Shown here piece by piece: positions 17,523-27,055 of a stretch of DNA of 64,000 nt (position 1 is its first letter; each line of letters opens with the position of its first letter). The DNA is from Alphaproteobacteria bacterium UBA1301. GTDB taxonomy: Bacteria > Pseudomonadota > Alphaproteobacteria > Micropepsales > Micropepsaceae. The notes under the pieces are model-generated. The model was not told where the DNA came from. It did not search any database and was given only the letters and a program-made list of their open reading frames with translations. The DNA is taken from contig DBUB01000002.1 of NCBI GenBank assembly GCA_002307725.1, positions 205,058 through 269,057 on the forward strand. The letters are read 5' to 3'. The translations under genes were made by a program, and so were the position numbers.

Positions 17523-19795
17523 CGTCGGCAGACGACCATTTTTTCACCGGGCTGTCGTTGCATAAAGCGGGTCGCGCCGCCGAGGCTGAAGCCGCCTACC
17601 GCGCTGCGCTGGCCGTCAACCCCGATCACTTCACCGCCCTGCAGCATCTGGGCGCGCTGCTGTCCGATCGCGGTGCTTTGGCCGAAGCGGCGGAACTGTT
17701 CGGGAAGGCATCACGCCTCCGCAGCAATGATCCCGTTATCTTTTATCAGTTTGCCACCGCGCTCGCTGAGCTCGACCGTTATGACGAGGCGCTTGCCGCC
17801 TTCGACGCCGCCCTGGCGATCAAATTCGACATCCCGCTCCTGCATGCCGGGCGCGGCTCGGCGCTGCACGCCCTGAAGCGCTACGACGAAGCGGTCGCCG
17901 CTTACGCTGGCGCGCTCAAGCTGCGCCCGGACGATGCGCTGACGCTCGCCAACCAGGCGTCGGCATTGCAACTTGCCGGGCGCTCGGCGGAGGCGCTGGC
18001 CGTGATCGATCGCAGCTTGGCGCTGCGGCCCGATGATCCCAAGGCGCTGGTCGTGCGCGCTCTCGTGCGAACCGGCATGGGCGAGGTCGAAAAGGCGCTC
18101 GCCGATTTCGAGGCCGCCATCCGCCTGCAGCCTGACAACATCGAAACCCTTCTACAATTTGGTTCCATCCTGTTGACATACGGCGGTTCGGTGCGGGCGA
18201 TTGAAGTTTTTTCCGAGATTCTCCGTCGCGACCCGGGCAACATCGATGCTTATATCGGGCGCGGCGGCTCCCGTTTTCTTTTGGGGCTCCACAAGGAGGC
18301 CATCGCCGATTACAGCGAGGCCTTGGCACGCGATTCCAAGTCCGCCGCCGCTTTTTACAATCGGTCCAACGCGCTGGCAGCGCTCAACCGCCATGACGAG
18401 GCGTTGGCCGACATCGATCAGGCCTTGGCCCTGGAGCCTGCCTTGAGCGAGGCGCTTGCCACGCGCTTTGCGATTGTGGCGGCGTGCTGCGATTTTACGC
18501 GCCGCAACGCGGCGGCGGCCGATCTGACGGCCTGCTGCCGGGACGGCAAGCTGACCTATCCCTTCGCACTGCTTTACGCGGTCGACGATCCTGCTCTGCA
18601 CCGGAAAGCGGCGCAGCGGGCGGCGGGTTCATCGTCGTGCCAGCGTCCAAAGGTTGCGCCACATCGGCGCCTGCGCATCGGCTATATGTCGGCGGATTTG
18701 CGCAACCACGTCGTTGCCCATCAGATTATCGAGGTTTTGGAGCGTCACGATCGCGACGGCTTCGAGACGATTGGCATCAGCCTCAGCCCCACCGACGGCA
18801 CGCCGTTCAGCGGGCGCGTGATCAAGGCCTTCGACCGTTTTGTCGAAAGCGGCGATTGCAACGACGCCGAGCTGTCCGGGCTGATCGCGGGACTAGATCT
18901 CGATGTCGTGATCGATCTCACCGGCCACACCACCCGAGGACGCACCAAAGCGCTGGCGCGGCGTCCGGCGTCGCTGGCGGTGAATTTTCTCGGCTATCCC
19001 GGCACCACCGGGGCCGACTACATCGACTACATCATCGCCGATGCCACGGTGATCCCGCCCGAGGCCGAAGTGTACTACACCGAAAAGGTTGTGCGGCTGC
19101 CGTGCTCGTTCCTGCCGCGCGATACGACCGTAGCGCCCGGCCCGCCGCCGTCGCGGGCGGAAGCCGGTCTGCCCGAACGGGGCCTTGTGTTCGGTGCCTT
19201 CGCCAACAGCTATAAGATTGAGCCCGTACTGTTCGACGTCTGGATGCGGCTGCTCGCCGCCGTGCCGGACAGCGTGCTGTGGCTCAACCAGAAAGATGAA
19301 ACCGCCCGCGCCAATTTGCGCCGTGAGGCCGCCGCGCGCGCGGTGGCGCCGGAACGTCTCGTCTTCGCGCCGCATGTTGCGGATCAAGCCGCCCATCTCG
19401 GGCGGCTCGCGCTCACGGACATCTTTCTCGACACGCGCTGTTACGGCGCCCACGCCACCGCTAGTGATGTGCTATGGGCGGGCGTGCCGCTGGTGACGGT
19501 GACGGGCCAGAGTTTTGCCACGCGGGTCGCGGCAGGCATGCTGACTGCTTTGGGCCTTAGCGAACTGATCGCTCCCGATCTTGCCGCTTACGAGACCACC
19601 GCATTGGCCCTGGCGCGCAACCCCGCCCGGCTGGCCGCGTTAAGAGTGAGGCTCGCCGAGACCGGCTCTAAAGCCCCCCTGTTCGACTCGGTTCTGTTCT
19701 GCCGGAGCCTTGAATCGGCTTATGAATCCATGGCCGAACGGGTTCGCAAGGGGCAGCAACCGGCGAGTTTTTCGGTTACACTGCCGTTGGGTTAG
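17519..19795 (+). CDS. TPR / O-GlcNAc-transferase-like (GT41) glycosyltransferase
   Basis: A 758-residue protein. Residues about 1-340 form around nine tetratricopeptide repeats (for example AAYRAALAVNPDHFTALQHL, AAFDAALAIKFDIPLLHAG). The C-terminal ~380 residues match the bacterial OGT/SPINDLY family: RIGYMSADLRNHVVAHQ, DVVIDLTGHTTRGRT, NFLGYPGTTGADYIDYIIAD, FANSYKIEP, and LDTRCYGAHATASDVLWAGVP. Such enzymes may modify proteins or surface glycans; the target is not known here. It overlaps the response regulator by four bases. It is distinct from the two FlmG-like TPR proteins further along. Confidence 0.9.
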   Translation: MTSADDHFFTGLSLHKAGRAAEAEAAYRAALAVNPDHFTALQHLGALLSDRGALAEAAELFGKASRLRSNDPVIFYQFATALAELDRYDEALAAFDAALAIKFDIPLLHAGRGSALHALKRYDEAVAAYAGALKLRPDDALTLANQASALQLAGRSAEALAVIDRSLALRPDDPKALVVRALVRTGMGEVEKALADFEAAIRLQPDNIETLLQFGSILLTYGGSVRAIEVFSEILRRDPGNIDAYIGRGGSRFLLGLHKEAIADYSEALARDSKSAAAFYNRSNALAALNRHDEALADIDQALALEPALSEALATRFAIVAACCDFTRRNAAAADLTACCRDGKLTYPFALLYAVDDPALHRKAAQRAAGSSSCQRPKVAPHRRLRIGYMSADLRNHVVAHQIIEVLERHDRDGFETIGISLSPTDGTPFSGRVIKAFDRFVESGDCNDAELSGLIAGLDLDVVIDLTGHTTRGRTKALARRPASLAVNFLGYPGTTGADYIDYIIADATVIPPEAEVYYTEKVVRLPCSFLPRDTTVAPGPPPSRAEAGLPERGLVFGAFANSYKIEPVLFDVWMRLLAAVPDSVLWLNQKDETARANLRREAAARAVAPERLVFAPHVADQAAHLGRLALTDIFLDTRCYGAHATASDVLWAGVPLVTVTGQSFATRVAAGMLTALGLSELIAPDLAAYETTALALARNPARLAALRVRLAETGSKAPLFDSVLFCRSLESAYESMAERVRKGQQPASFSVTLPLG

Positions 19796-19913
19796 GGCAC
19801 TAGTTTGAACCTGTTCGCAGGCCGAAGCTGGGGTCTGCAAATTTGACCGTCTGTGCGTAGCAGTAGGGTGAGCCTATCTGTAGGGCTGAGATATTTTGTC
19901 GGTGGAGTTCGTC

Positions 19914-20828
19914 ATGCGCATTCATTCGCTCCTCATCGGTGCCGCGGTAGCCGCCGCGATGATCGTTCCGGCGCTGGCTGCTGATTCCGGCTGGATCAAC
20001 GGCCCGTGGAAAACCTTCGACGCCCGCGCCCTCAAGCTCGAAAATGTGGTTGGCACCGTACGTATCGACGTCAAGGACAACGGTCCTGTCGCCATCCAGG
20101 TTTCGGGCCTGCCCGACCGGGTGAACCGGGTTCATGTCCGCCTGAACGGTGCCACACTGAAGGTTGATTCCGATCCGGTCGGTCGTGTCTGGGATTGGCG
20201 CCACTGGTTCGATTTTCGTGGGCTGAACAACAACAATCCCGGCCAGCTTCTGGTCCATATCGCGATTCCGCGCGGCATGGCGGTTGATGTCGACGAGACC
20301 GCCGGCAATGTGACGATCGGCAACACCATGGGCCCGCTCAAGTTTTCGGTGCAGGGCTATACCGAATCCGCGGTTGGCAACGTCGCCTCGGCCAAGCTCG
20401 AAATGGCAGGCGCCGGCAAGCTGACGGTCGGTAACGTAATGGGCGAGGCGAACGTCGAGACCGCTGGTTCGGGCAACATCCGCATTGGTGACAGCGGCCG
20501 GGTGAAGGCCGATATCGCTGGCTCCGGCTCGGTCACGACCGGCAATATCAACGGTGGCGTCGATATCGACATCGCCGGATCGGGCGATTTCTCGGCCGCC
20601 AGCGTCCGCGGACCGGCGCACGCCTCGATTGCCGGGTCCGGTTCAGTCACCATCGCCGGTGGCGAGGCCAATCCCTTCAGTGTCGAAATCATGGGTTCCG
20701 GTAACGTCAGCTTCGGCGGCATGGCGGTCAATCCGAAGATCGAGGCGATGGGTTCGGGCACCGTTCGCATCAAGGCTTATCGCGGCAATCTCGAAAACGA
20801 AGGCGCCAAGCTGAATATCGGCGGTTGA
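19914..20828 (+). CDS. Exported GIN-domain (DUF2807) protein
   Basis: A 304-residue secreted protein. The ATG at 19914 follows GGTGGAG and starts a signal peptide (MRIHSLLIGAAVAAAMIVPALA). The mature part is a repetitive beta-rich fold with recurring AGSGS/AGSGD/MGSGN steps every 18-22 residues, typical of the putative auto-transporter adhesin head (GIN, DUF2807) family, predicted to form a beta-helix. The role is unknown. A terminator follows at 20853. Confidence 0.85.
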   Translation: MRIHSLLIGAAVAAAMIVPALAADSGWINGPWKTFDARALKLENVVGTVRIDVKDNGPVAIQVSGLPDRVNRVHVRLNGATLKVDSDPVGRVWDWRHWFDFRGLNNNNPGQLLVHIAIPRGMAVDVDETAGNVTIGNTMGPLKFSVQGYTESAVGNVASAKLEMAGAGKLTVGNVMGEANVETAGSGNIRIGDSGRVKADIAGSGSVTTGNINGGVDIDIAGSGDFSAASVRGPAHASIAGSGSVTIAGGEANPFSVEIMGSGNVSFGGMAVNPKIEAMGSGTVRIKAYRGNLENEGAKLNIGG

Positions 20829-20852
20829 GCCACAGCCCATCTGAATCTGCGG

Positions 20853-20879
20853 CGGGCCGGACCAGTTCCGGCCCGTTTT
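20853..20879 (+). terminator. Rho-independent terminator after the GIN-domain gene
   Basis: Nine-base perfect stem CGGGCCGGA / TCCGGCCCG (20853-20861 with 20867-20875), a five-base loop, then TTTT. Confidence 0.8.
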
Positions 20880-20952
20880 GTGGTTTGGTAGCGAAGGTAT
20901 TTAACGGCTGTTAACCACTGGCCGCCAGAGTAGGCCCGTGAAGAGGCAAGGC

Positions 20953-22899
20953 ATGGCGCGATCCCGCAACAAAGTGGATGAGATTGCCGAGCGTGCGGCC
21001 ACCCCGCCCAAGCCGGTCAAGCGCCATCACACCTGGCCCTATGTGCTGATCCTCTTGCTCGCCTGGGGCGCAATTTTCGGCGGCATCTTCTTCTCGCGCT
21101 TTTTGTCGGATCTACCCGACGTCGGCAGCCTTCTGACCAATGGCCCGTCGCGCGACGTCACCATTCTCGACAAGAACCGTCACCAGATCGCGCGGCGCGG
21201 TCTGACCCAAGGCGTACTGATCGAGGTCGCAACCCTGCCGCCTTATGTCTCCAACGCTTTTATCGCGATCGAGGACCGCCGTTTCCGCAGCCATCTCGGC
21301 GTCGACCCCATCGGGCTGATGCGGGCCGCCTACCAGAACGCATCAGCCGGTCACGTCGTGCAGGGCGGTTCAACGCTGACCCAGCAGCTCGCCAAGAACC
21401 TGTTTTTGGTCCCCGACCGCAATTTCCAACGCAAGATCCAGGAAGCGATGCTCGCGCTGTATCTTGAGTACCGCTACTCCAAAGACCAGATTCTTACGCT
21501 CTATCTCAACCGCGTCTATTTCGGCGCCGGGGTGTACGGCATCGAGGCGGCGTCGCAGCGCTTTTTCGGCAAACATGCCAGTGCGCTTTCGCTTACCGAA
21601 GCGGCGATGCTGGCCGGTTCGGTGAAGGCACCAGCGCGCTTCAATCCACTGTTTGATCCTGATGCCAGTCACGCCCGCGCCGGTGTGGTACTGGCCGCGA
21701 TGCAGGACTGCGGTTTCATCGACCAGGATACTCGCCGCGACGCCGAAACCACGCGAGTGCGTATCGCGCGTGGCACCGGCACGCCGGGTTCGGGCTATTT
21801 CGCCGATTGGGTGATGAGCCAGCTTCCGGGCTATGTCGGCGAAGTGCAGGAAGCTTTGGTGGTCCAAACCACCTTCGATGTCGACGCTCAGGCCGAAGCC
21901 GAACGCGCCGTTGCTGCCGGTCTCAGAGAGGAAGGCGCCAAACTTAACGTCAGCCAAGCCGGGCTGGTGGCGATGACGCCCGACGGCGCGGTGCGCGCCA
22001 TGGTCGGCGGTGCGTCTTACGCGCAGAGCCCCTACAACCGCGCCACCGATGCGCTGCGCCAGCCGGGCTCGTCGTTCAAGCCATTTGTCTATCTCACCGC
22101 CTTCGAGCACGGCCGCAAGCCGAGCGACATCATGAACGACGGCCCAGTCAACGTCCGCGGCTGGCAACCGGAAGACTATGAAGGCAAGTACCGCGGCGAC
22201 GTGTCGTTGCGCGAGGCCTTTGCCATCTCGTCGAATTCGGTCGCGGTGCAGCTCACCCAGGAAGTCGGCCCCAAGGCGGTGGCGCATACCGCGCGGCGCA
22301 TGGGCATCGAAACGCCGTTGCAGGCGGTGTCCTCGCTGGCGCTGGGTACGTCGGTGGTGACGCCGCTCGAACTGACGTCGGCCTATGCGCCATTTGCCAA
22401 CAACGGCAATGTAGCGGCACCCTACGGCATCGTCAGTATTAAAACGCAATCAGGCAAAGTGTTGTGGCAGCGCCAGGCGTCGGCGCCCGCGCAAGTGGTC
22501 GCGCCCGAGAACCTTTTGGCCATGACCAGCCTGCTGACCGATGTCGTCACCTACGGCACCGGCAAGGCCGCGCGTCTCGACGATCGCCCCACCGCCGGTA
22601 AGACTGGTACCACTCAGGATTATCGCGATGCCTGGTTCGTCGGCTTCACCGCCGATCTGGTCTGCGGCGTTTGGATCGGCAATGACGACAATCAGCCGAT
22701 GAACCATGCCACTGGCGGCACCCTGCCAGCGCGTATCTTCAAGAGCTTCATGATCGGCGCCGAACAGAAATTTCCTGCCAAACCGCTGCCCGGCAGCGCG
22801 CCGCTCCCCGAAACGGAAGCGGATCAGCAGCAGCAACAACAACCCGAGCAAAAACCGGATTCATTTCAGCAGTTGTTGGATAAGCTGTTTGGAACCTAA
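20953..22899 (+). CDS. Class A penicillin-binding protein (PBP1-type)
   Basis: Bifunctional peptidoglycan glycosyltransferase and DD-transpeptidase, 648 residues from the ATG at 20953 (preceded by AAGAGG; a GTG five codons upstream is possible). A single transmembrane helix lies near residues 31-50. The GT51 domain has EDRRFRSHLGVDP, QGGSTLTQQLAKNLFL and LNRVYFGAGVYGIEAAS. The transpeptidase domain has the SxxK serine in PGSSFKPF, the SSN motif in AISSNSVAV and KTGTT. It ends in a glutamine-rich tail and is followed by an interspersed hairpin. Confidence 0.95.
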   Translation: MARSRNKVDEIAERAATPPKPVKRHHTWPYVLILLLAWGAIFGGIFFSRFLSDLPDVGSLLTNGPSRDVTILDKNRHQIARRGLTQGVLIEVATLPPYVSNAFIAIEDRRFRSHLGVDPIGLMRAAYQNASAGHVVQGGSTLTQQLAKNLFLVPDRNFQRKIQEAMLALYLEYRYSKDQILTLYLNRVYFGAGVYGIEAASQRFFGKHASALSLTEAAMLAGSVKAPARFNPLFDPDASHARAGVVLAAMQDCGFIDQDTRRDAETTRVRIARGTGTPGSGYFADWVMSQLPGYVGEVQEALVVQTTFDVDAQAEAERAVAAGLREEGAKLNVSQAGLVAMTPDGAVRAMVGGASYAQSPYNRATDALRQPGSSFKPFVYLTAFEHGRKPSDIMNDGPVNVRGWQPEDYEGKYRGDVSLREAFAISSNSVAVQLTQEVGPKAVAHTARRMGIETPLQAVSSLALGTSVVTPLELTSAYAPFANNGNVAAPYGIVSIKTQSGKVLWQRQASAPAQVVAPENLLAMTSLLTDVVTYGTGKAARLDDRPTAGKTGTTQDYRDAWFVGFTADLVCGVWIGNDDNQPMNHATGGTLPARIFKSFMIGAEQKFPAKPLPGSAPLPETEADQQQQQQPEQKPDSFQQLLDKLFGT

Positions 22900-22900
22900 A

Positions 22901-22952
22901 GCGCTTCACCGAAAAGTGGAATCCGGGTTTTGGCCATGAAGCGCGACAAAAC
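22901..22952. repeat. Covarying-arm hairpin repeat, copy A
   Basis: Arms GCGCTTCA (22901-22908) and TGAAGCGC (22937-22944) with an inner AAAA/TTTT pairing (GAAAAGTGG, GGTTTTGG), then GACAAAAC. Same layout as the elements at 30314, 47990 and 59693. It directly follows the PBP stop codon. Confidence 0.85.
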
Positions 22953-22966
22953 AAAAAGCTAAACCT

Positions 22967-23743
22967 CTACCGCGGCGCATACCGGTGCAGGGCTGAGCCG
23001 TGCTGGCGCAGCCAGGCTTGTGCCGGCACCACATCACCAATCAGCGTGCCCACGATGCGCCAGAAGCCGATGCCGTGATTCATTTCCTTCATATGCGCGA
23101 CTTCATGGGCCACCACATAGTCGAGCACAAATTCCGGTGCCAGAATCAGACGCCACGAAAACGACAGCGAACGCGTCGACGAACACGATCCCCAGCGGCT
23201 GGCGGTATCGCGCACAGTGATGCGCTTCGGCTTGATGCCCAACTTCGCTGCATAATCGAAACTCTTCTGTTCCAGCTCGCGCTTGGCCTGCTTCTTGAGA
23301 AAATCGAGCATCCGGCGCGGCGCATGTTCGGCGCGGCCGGGCACGCGGATCACGCCGGTATCGACCGTCACCGGCCCATCTTCGGCCCGTAAAATCAGAT
23401 GATCTTGGCCATGGAACGGAATATGAGCGCCCGGCGCCAGCACGACGCGAGCCGGTACTTGTGCCAGTTGCCGGGCAATCCAATCGGATTCACCGCGCGC
23501 GAAATCCACGGCGCGATCGAGCGCGCGCTTGGTCGGCGCGATCACCATCACTTCGCCGGTGGTGGGATGCACCTTCACGATCAGCCGGCGCGCCCGTGGA
23601 TTGAGCTTGACGCTCAACTCGACGGCCCGGCCGTCGATTTTTAGAAGTTCGCGGCGCACGATGCGTCTGGCTTGTGCCAACCGATCTTTTCCTTCCGATG
23701 TGGATGTTCTTATACGCGATGGAGCTAGCGTCTCAACGCGCAA
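22967..23743 (-). CDS. YgjP-like (M48/SprT-type) metal-dependent hydrolase
   Basis: A 258-residue cytosolic protein of the YgjP/DUF45 family. The zinc HExxH motif is in VVAHEVAHMKEMNHGIGFW, with the third ligand in the MNH segment; the family signature RDTASRWGSCSSTRSLSFSWRL precedes it. The N-terminal region carries SVKLNPRARRLIVKVHPTTG, also typical. The exact start is uncertain; the family usually begins near the LKIDGRAVELSV segment. Substrate unknown. Confidence 0.88.
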   Translation of the reverse strand: MRVETLAPSRIRTSTSEGKDRLAQARRIVRRELLKIDGRAVELSVKLNPRARRLIVKVHPTTGEVMVIAPTKRALDRAVDFARGESDWIARQLAQVPARVVLAPGAHIPFHGQDHLILRAEDGPVTVDTGVIRVPGRAEHAPRRMLDFLKKQAKRELEQKSFDYAAKLGIKPKRITVRDTASRWGSCSSTRSLSFSWRLILAPEFVLDYVVAHEVAHMKEMNHGIGFWRIVGTLIGDVVPAQAWLRQHGSALHRYAPR

Positions 23744-23883
23744 GGGGCACTGTTTCTAACCCTCAAATTCCCGTAAGCAAGAAAAATTGTCCGGTCAGCA
23801 TGTTGACTTTGTAATCTCAGGTGGCGTTCGATTTGGCGTGGAATGCATGCCACACTGGCTAGTTCACAAAGGATGTTCGCGCG

Positions 23884-24396
23884 ATGCGTGAGGAAAAAGT
23901 TGCACTTCTGATCGGCTTGTTCTGCGTGGCGATGATCATGGGCGTCTATTTCTTCGAATATGTCATCGGCGTTCTGCCGTGTGAGATGTGCTATTGGCAG
24001 CGCTGGCCGCATATGGCCGCGATTGTCACCGGTCTCGGCGGTGCGGCCCTTTTCTACAAGGGATTGATCAATCGCGATGGCGTTGCCGTTCTTGCGTGGC
24101 TGTCGCTGGCGATCATCCTGGTTTCGGTGGCGGTCGGCGGCTGGCAGGCGGGCGTGGAATGGCGCTGGTGGCCCGGCCCGAACACCTGTACCGGACCGCG
24201 TTTCGAATTGACGGCCGCCATGAATTTGAACGCGCCGGTGCAGTCTTGTGAGGATCCAGGCTGGCGGATGTTCGGCCTCTCGCTCGCTGGCTACAATGTT
24301 CTTTGCTCAGGGGGGATGGTTGTTCTGAGCGCACTGTTTCTCCTGAAGAAGATCAGGTTGCCGATTCCATGGCTCGACAAATGGGCCAATTCGTGA
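23884..24396 (+). CDS. dsbB: Disulfide bond formation protein B
   Basis: Inner-membrane quinone reductase that reoxidises periplasmic DsbA, 170 residues. Four transmembrane helices are apparent. The first periplasmic loop holds the redox pair CEMC followed by YWQRWPH; the second loop holds the other two cysteines (NTCTGPRF and VQSCEDP). The coq7-type gene starts ten bases after the stop, so quinone synthesis and quinone-dependent oxidation are co-transcribed. Confidence 0.95.
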   Translation: MREEKVALLIGLFCVAMIMGVYFFEYVIGVLPCEMCYWQRWPHMAAIVTGLGGAALFYKGLINRDGVAVLAWLSLAIILVSVAVGGWQAGVEWRWWPGPNTCTGPRFELTAAMNLNAPVQSCEDPGWRMFGLSLAGYNVLCSGGMVVLSALFLLKKIRLPIPWLDKWANS

Positions 24397-24406
24397 GGAA
24401 ACTTCT

Positions 24407-24952
24407 GTGAGAAGAGCCCGCCCCGTCGCGCCCGGCACAACAGCCGATACGGCTGCGATGATCCGCGTCGATCACGCCGGCGAATATGGTGCCGTGCGCA
24501 TTTATGCCGGTCAAATGGCGGTGTTTGGCACGCGCAATTCGCGTGGCGCCGATGCCATCCGCCATATGGCCAAACAAGAAGACGAGCATCTCGCCCGCTT
24601 CAACACCCTCATCACCGAACGCGGCGTGCGCCCCACCGTGCTGCAGCCGCTCTGGCAAGTGGCGGGTTTCGCCCTCGGCGCCGCCACGGCCTTGATGGGC
24701 GAGCACACCGCCATGGCTTGCACCGAAGCGGTGGAAGAAGTGATCGACGATCACTACGCCGCCCAAGTTACCGCGCTCGGCGACCGCGATCCCGATTTGA
24801 AGGCGACCATCGAGAAATTCCGCGCCGACGAAATCGTCCATCGCGACACCGCGATTGCGCACGGCTCCGAAAAAGCCCTCGGCCACACGCTTCTTACCGC
24901 CGTCATCAAAAAGGGGTGCAAACTCGCGATCGCGCTATCGACGAAAGTCTGA
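24407..24952 (+). CDS. coq7: Demethoxyubiquinone hydroxylase (COQ7 type)
   Basis: Di-iron monooxygenase of ubiquinone synthesis, 181 residues. A GTG start is preceded by GAGGAAA. Iron ligands lie in RVDHAGEYGAVRIYAGQ, KQEDEHLARF, CTEAVEEVIDDHY and ADEIVHRD, giving the two ExxH sets expected. The C-terminal GCKLAIALSTKV is a family hallmark. Operon with dsbB. Confidence 0.95.
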   Translation: MRRARPVAPGTTADTAAMIRVDHAGEYGAVRIYAGQMAVFGTRNSRGADAIRHMAKQEDEHLARFNTLITERGVRPTVLQPLWQVAGFALGAATALMGEHTAMACTEAVEEVIDDHYAAQVTALGDRDPDLKATIEKFRADEIVHRDTAIAHGSEKALGHTLLTAVIKKGCKLAIALSTKV

Positions 24953-25006
24953 GATTCTATCTCATGCCGAGGAGCAAGCCGCGCGAGCGTTTCGAAGCCC
25001 GCACGA

Positions 25007-25564
25007 TCACGGTTCCAGTTCGGTATCCCAATAGAGATAATCCGACCAGCTATCGTGCAGATAATTGGGCGGGAACAGCCGTCCGTTGTTGCGCAGTTCG
25101 TTGACCGATGGCCGGTGCGGGCGCTGGCGCGGATGCATGCCGCATTGCTGCGACAGCCGCCCGCCCTTGAGAAGATTGCACGGGGCACAAGCCGCCACCA
25201 CGTTGTCCCAGGTCGTCTTACCGCCGCGCGAGCGCGGGATGACGTGATCGAATGTCAAATCCTCGCCGGAGCCGCAATACTGGCATTGGAAGCGATCGCG
25301 CAGGAACACGTTGAATCGGGTGAAGGCGGGATTGCGCACCGGCTTGATATAAGTCTTGAGCGACACGACGCTCGGCAGCCGCATCTCGAACGACGGCGAA
25401 TGCACACAGCGATCGTATTCTTCCAAGATGTTGACGCGGTCCAGGAACACCGCCTTGATGGCGTCCTGCCAGGACCATAGAGACAGCGGGAAGTAGCTCA
25501 ACGGACGATAGTCGGCGTTGAGAACCAGAGCCGGGCAGTTATCGGGACTGCGCCCGGCTAACAC
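25007..25564 (-). CDS. HNH endonuclease family protein
   Basis: A 185-residue protein. A zinc-binding CQYCG and the HNH core LTFDHVIPRSRGGKTTWDNVVAACAPCN are complete (second CxxC CAPC). The N-terminal part, ALVLNADYRPLSYFPLSLWSWQDAIKAV, is typical of a widespread chromosomal HNH family of Alphaproteobacteria with no known biological role. It is unlikely to belong to a mobile intron or phage, given the housekeeping neighbours. Confidence 0.9.
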   Translation of the reverse strand: MLAGRSPDNCPALVLNADYRPLSYFPLSLWSWQDAIKAVFLDRVNILEEYDRCVHSPSFEMRLPSVVSLKTYIKPVRNPAFTRFNVFLRDRFQCQYCGSGEDLTFDHVIPRSRGGKTTWDNVVAACAPCNLLKGGRLSQQCGMHPRQRPHRPSVNELRNNGRLFPPNYLHDSWSDYLYWDTELEP

Positions 25565-25920
25565 GACACGACCCTGAGGAAGATCTGCCTCCGTACCATA
25601 GCACCGTGCACTTTAAGGACCTGGAGCGGCCATGCCAAGCCGCAGCATCAAACACGCCGCCAAGTTACGTGATTCGGTGTGACGGAATGGCGACGCTTAC
25701 GGCAAGAGTGAGCAGCATACGCCCTGCGTGGCAAGCTGCCCGTCAAACGCGAGTTTGAGGACATTGGCGGCCAGCGACAGGGCGGCGGCGTCGGTGCCGC
25801 CACCACGCCGGTCGGAATACAAAAAATCCTAAGATTGCAGCGGGTTTGAGCCCCGAATGTCCGGGGTACAGCGCCATCCTGGTTTGACCTTTGCTGTGCC
25901 CCGCACGATGGTCAACCGCC
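25565..25920. other. 356-bp intergenic region, no gene recognised
   Basis: Between the divergent HNH gene and gluQ. Short frames here look random. One inverted repeat is visible near gluQ, CCCCG and CGGGG around positions 25852-25867, in a segment (GGGTTTGAGCCCCG) that looks like a tRNA T-arm, but no acceptor or anticodon arm matches it. I see no convincing promoter or RNA. Confidence 0.5.
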
Positions 25921-26757
25921 ATGCCGACCACAACCCGCTTCGCCCCCAGCCCCACCGGCTATCTCCATCTCGGCCACGCGTTCGCAGCGCTGACCGCAGC
26001 GCAGGCGGGTACGCAGTTCTTGCTGCGTATCGAAGACATCGACGGCACGCGTTGCCGCCCCGAATACGCCGCGGCCATTTTCGAAGACCTGTCGTGGCTT
26101 GGGTTGACATGGGAAGAACCGGTGCTGCGCCAGTCGGAGCGGCTGAGTGCCTATGCGGCAGCGCTGAACGTTCTGAAATCGCGCGGACTGCTTTATCCCT
26201 GTTTCTGCACCCGCGCCGAAATCGCCGAAGAGATTGCGCGCTCTGGTGATGCCCCAAATGGTCCCGATGGGCCGCGTTATCCTGGCACCTGCCGCCACTT
26301 AAGCGATGCGGAACGATCGGAAAAGATCGCCGCCGGTATGCCCTATGCCTTGCGCCTCGATGCCGCCAAAGCTGCCGCTGCGGTGGGCCCTCTTACCTTC
26401 GCCGAACATGGTGCCGGACCCGCTGGCGAGACCGGGCGTATCGCGGTCGATCCTGGGCTGTTCGGCGATGTCGTACTGGCGCGCAAAGAAACGCCCTCGG
26501 CCTATCATCTTGCCGTCGTGGTGGACGATGCATTCCAGGGTGTCGATCTGGTCACTCGTGGCAACGATCTGTTTGCGGCGGCGCATATCCAGCGCGTGCT
26601 GCAGGCGCTTCTCGGCTTGCCCGAACCCGCTTATGCCCATCATCGTTTGATCTTGGACGCGATCGGCAAGAAGTTTTCCAAACGGGATCGCGCCGTAACG
26701 CTGAAGTCCTTGCGCGAGGCCGGGGTCACGCCGGAGGACATCCGCCGCCGCCTATGA
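25921..26757 (+). CDS. gluQ: Glutamyl-Q tRNA(Asp) synthetase
   Basis: Attaches glutamate to the queuosine base of tRNA-Asp. 278 residues, lacking the anticodon-binding domain of true GluRS, which is diagnostic. The HIGH-like motif is in FAPSPTGYLHLGHAFAAL, the zinc cysteines in YPCFCTRAEI and YPGTCRHL, and the KMSKS counterpart is GKKFSKRDRAVTL. The ATG at 25921 is chosen over an upstream GTG because the protein family starts there. It overlaps the convergent regulator by six bases. Confidence 0.93.
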   Translation: MPTTTRFAPSPTGYLHLGHAFAALTAAQAGTQFLLRIEDIDGTRCRPEYAAAIFEDLSWLGLTWEEPVLRQSERLSAYAAALNVLKSRGLLYPCFCTRAEIAEEIARSGDAPNGPDGPRYPGTCRHLSDAERSEKIAAGMPYALRLDAAKAAAAVGPLTFAEHGAGPAGETGRIAVDPGLFGDVVLARKETPSAYHLAVVVDDAFQGVDLVTRGNDLFAAAHIQRVLQALLGLPEPAYAHHRLILDAIGKKFSKRDRAVTLKSLREAGVTPEDIRRRL

Positions 26758-27054
26758 CGGTGTTGCCATGCCGATGATCTCTTGCAAATAGGCGACATAG
26801 GCGTCGAAGGCGCGGCGGCCTTGCGGCGTCATCGAGACCCGCGTGCGCGGCCGCTTGCCGAGGAAGTCCTTTTGGACCGCAACATAACCCGCGTCTTCCA
26901 AGGTTGTGATGTGGGCGCCGAGATTGCCTTCGGTGGCGCCGACGATGGCTTTCAGGCGAACGAATTCGATTGCTTCACCATGCGGCAGGGCCTTCAGGGC
27001 GGCCATGATCTTGAGGCGTACCGGCTGGTGGATGACGGAATCGGGCTGTTCCAT
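26752..27054 (-). CDS. Winged-helix transcriptional regulator (MarR/ArsR-like)
   Basis: A 100-residue DNA-binding protein. It begins with VIHQPVRLKIMAALKAL, then the recognition helix region GATEGNLGAHITTLEDAGYVAVQK and the wing RPRTRVSMTPQGRRAFDAYV. This is the compact family that usually controls an adjacent small membrane protein, and that layout is seen here: the upstream membrane-protein gene ends one base before this start. The ligand is unknown. Confidence 0.85.
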   Translation of the reverse strand: MEQPDSVIHQPVRLKIMAALKALPHGEAIEFVRLKAIVGATEGNLGAHITTLEDAGYVAVQKDFLGKRPRTRVSMTPQGRRAFDAYVAYLQEIIGMATPS

Positions 27055-27055
27055 G

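Noticed and set aside
20890..20925. CtrA-like TTAA-CGGCTG-TTAA before the PBP gene
   Set aside because: The spacer is six bases, not seven.
25830..25870. tRNA-like T-arm GGGTTTGAGCCC
   Set aside because: No acceptor stem, anticodon loop or CCA end fits around it.
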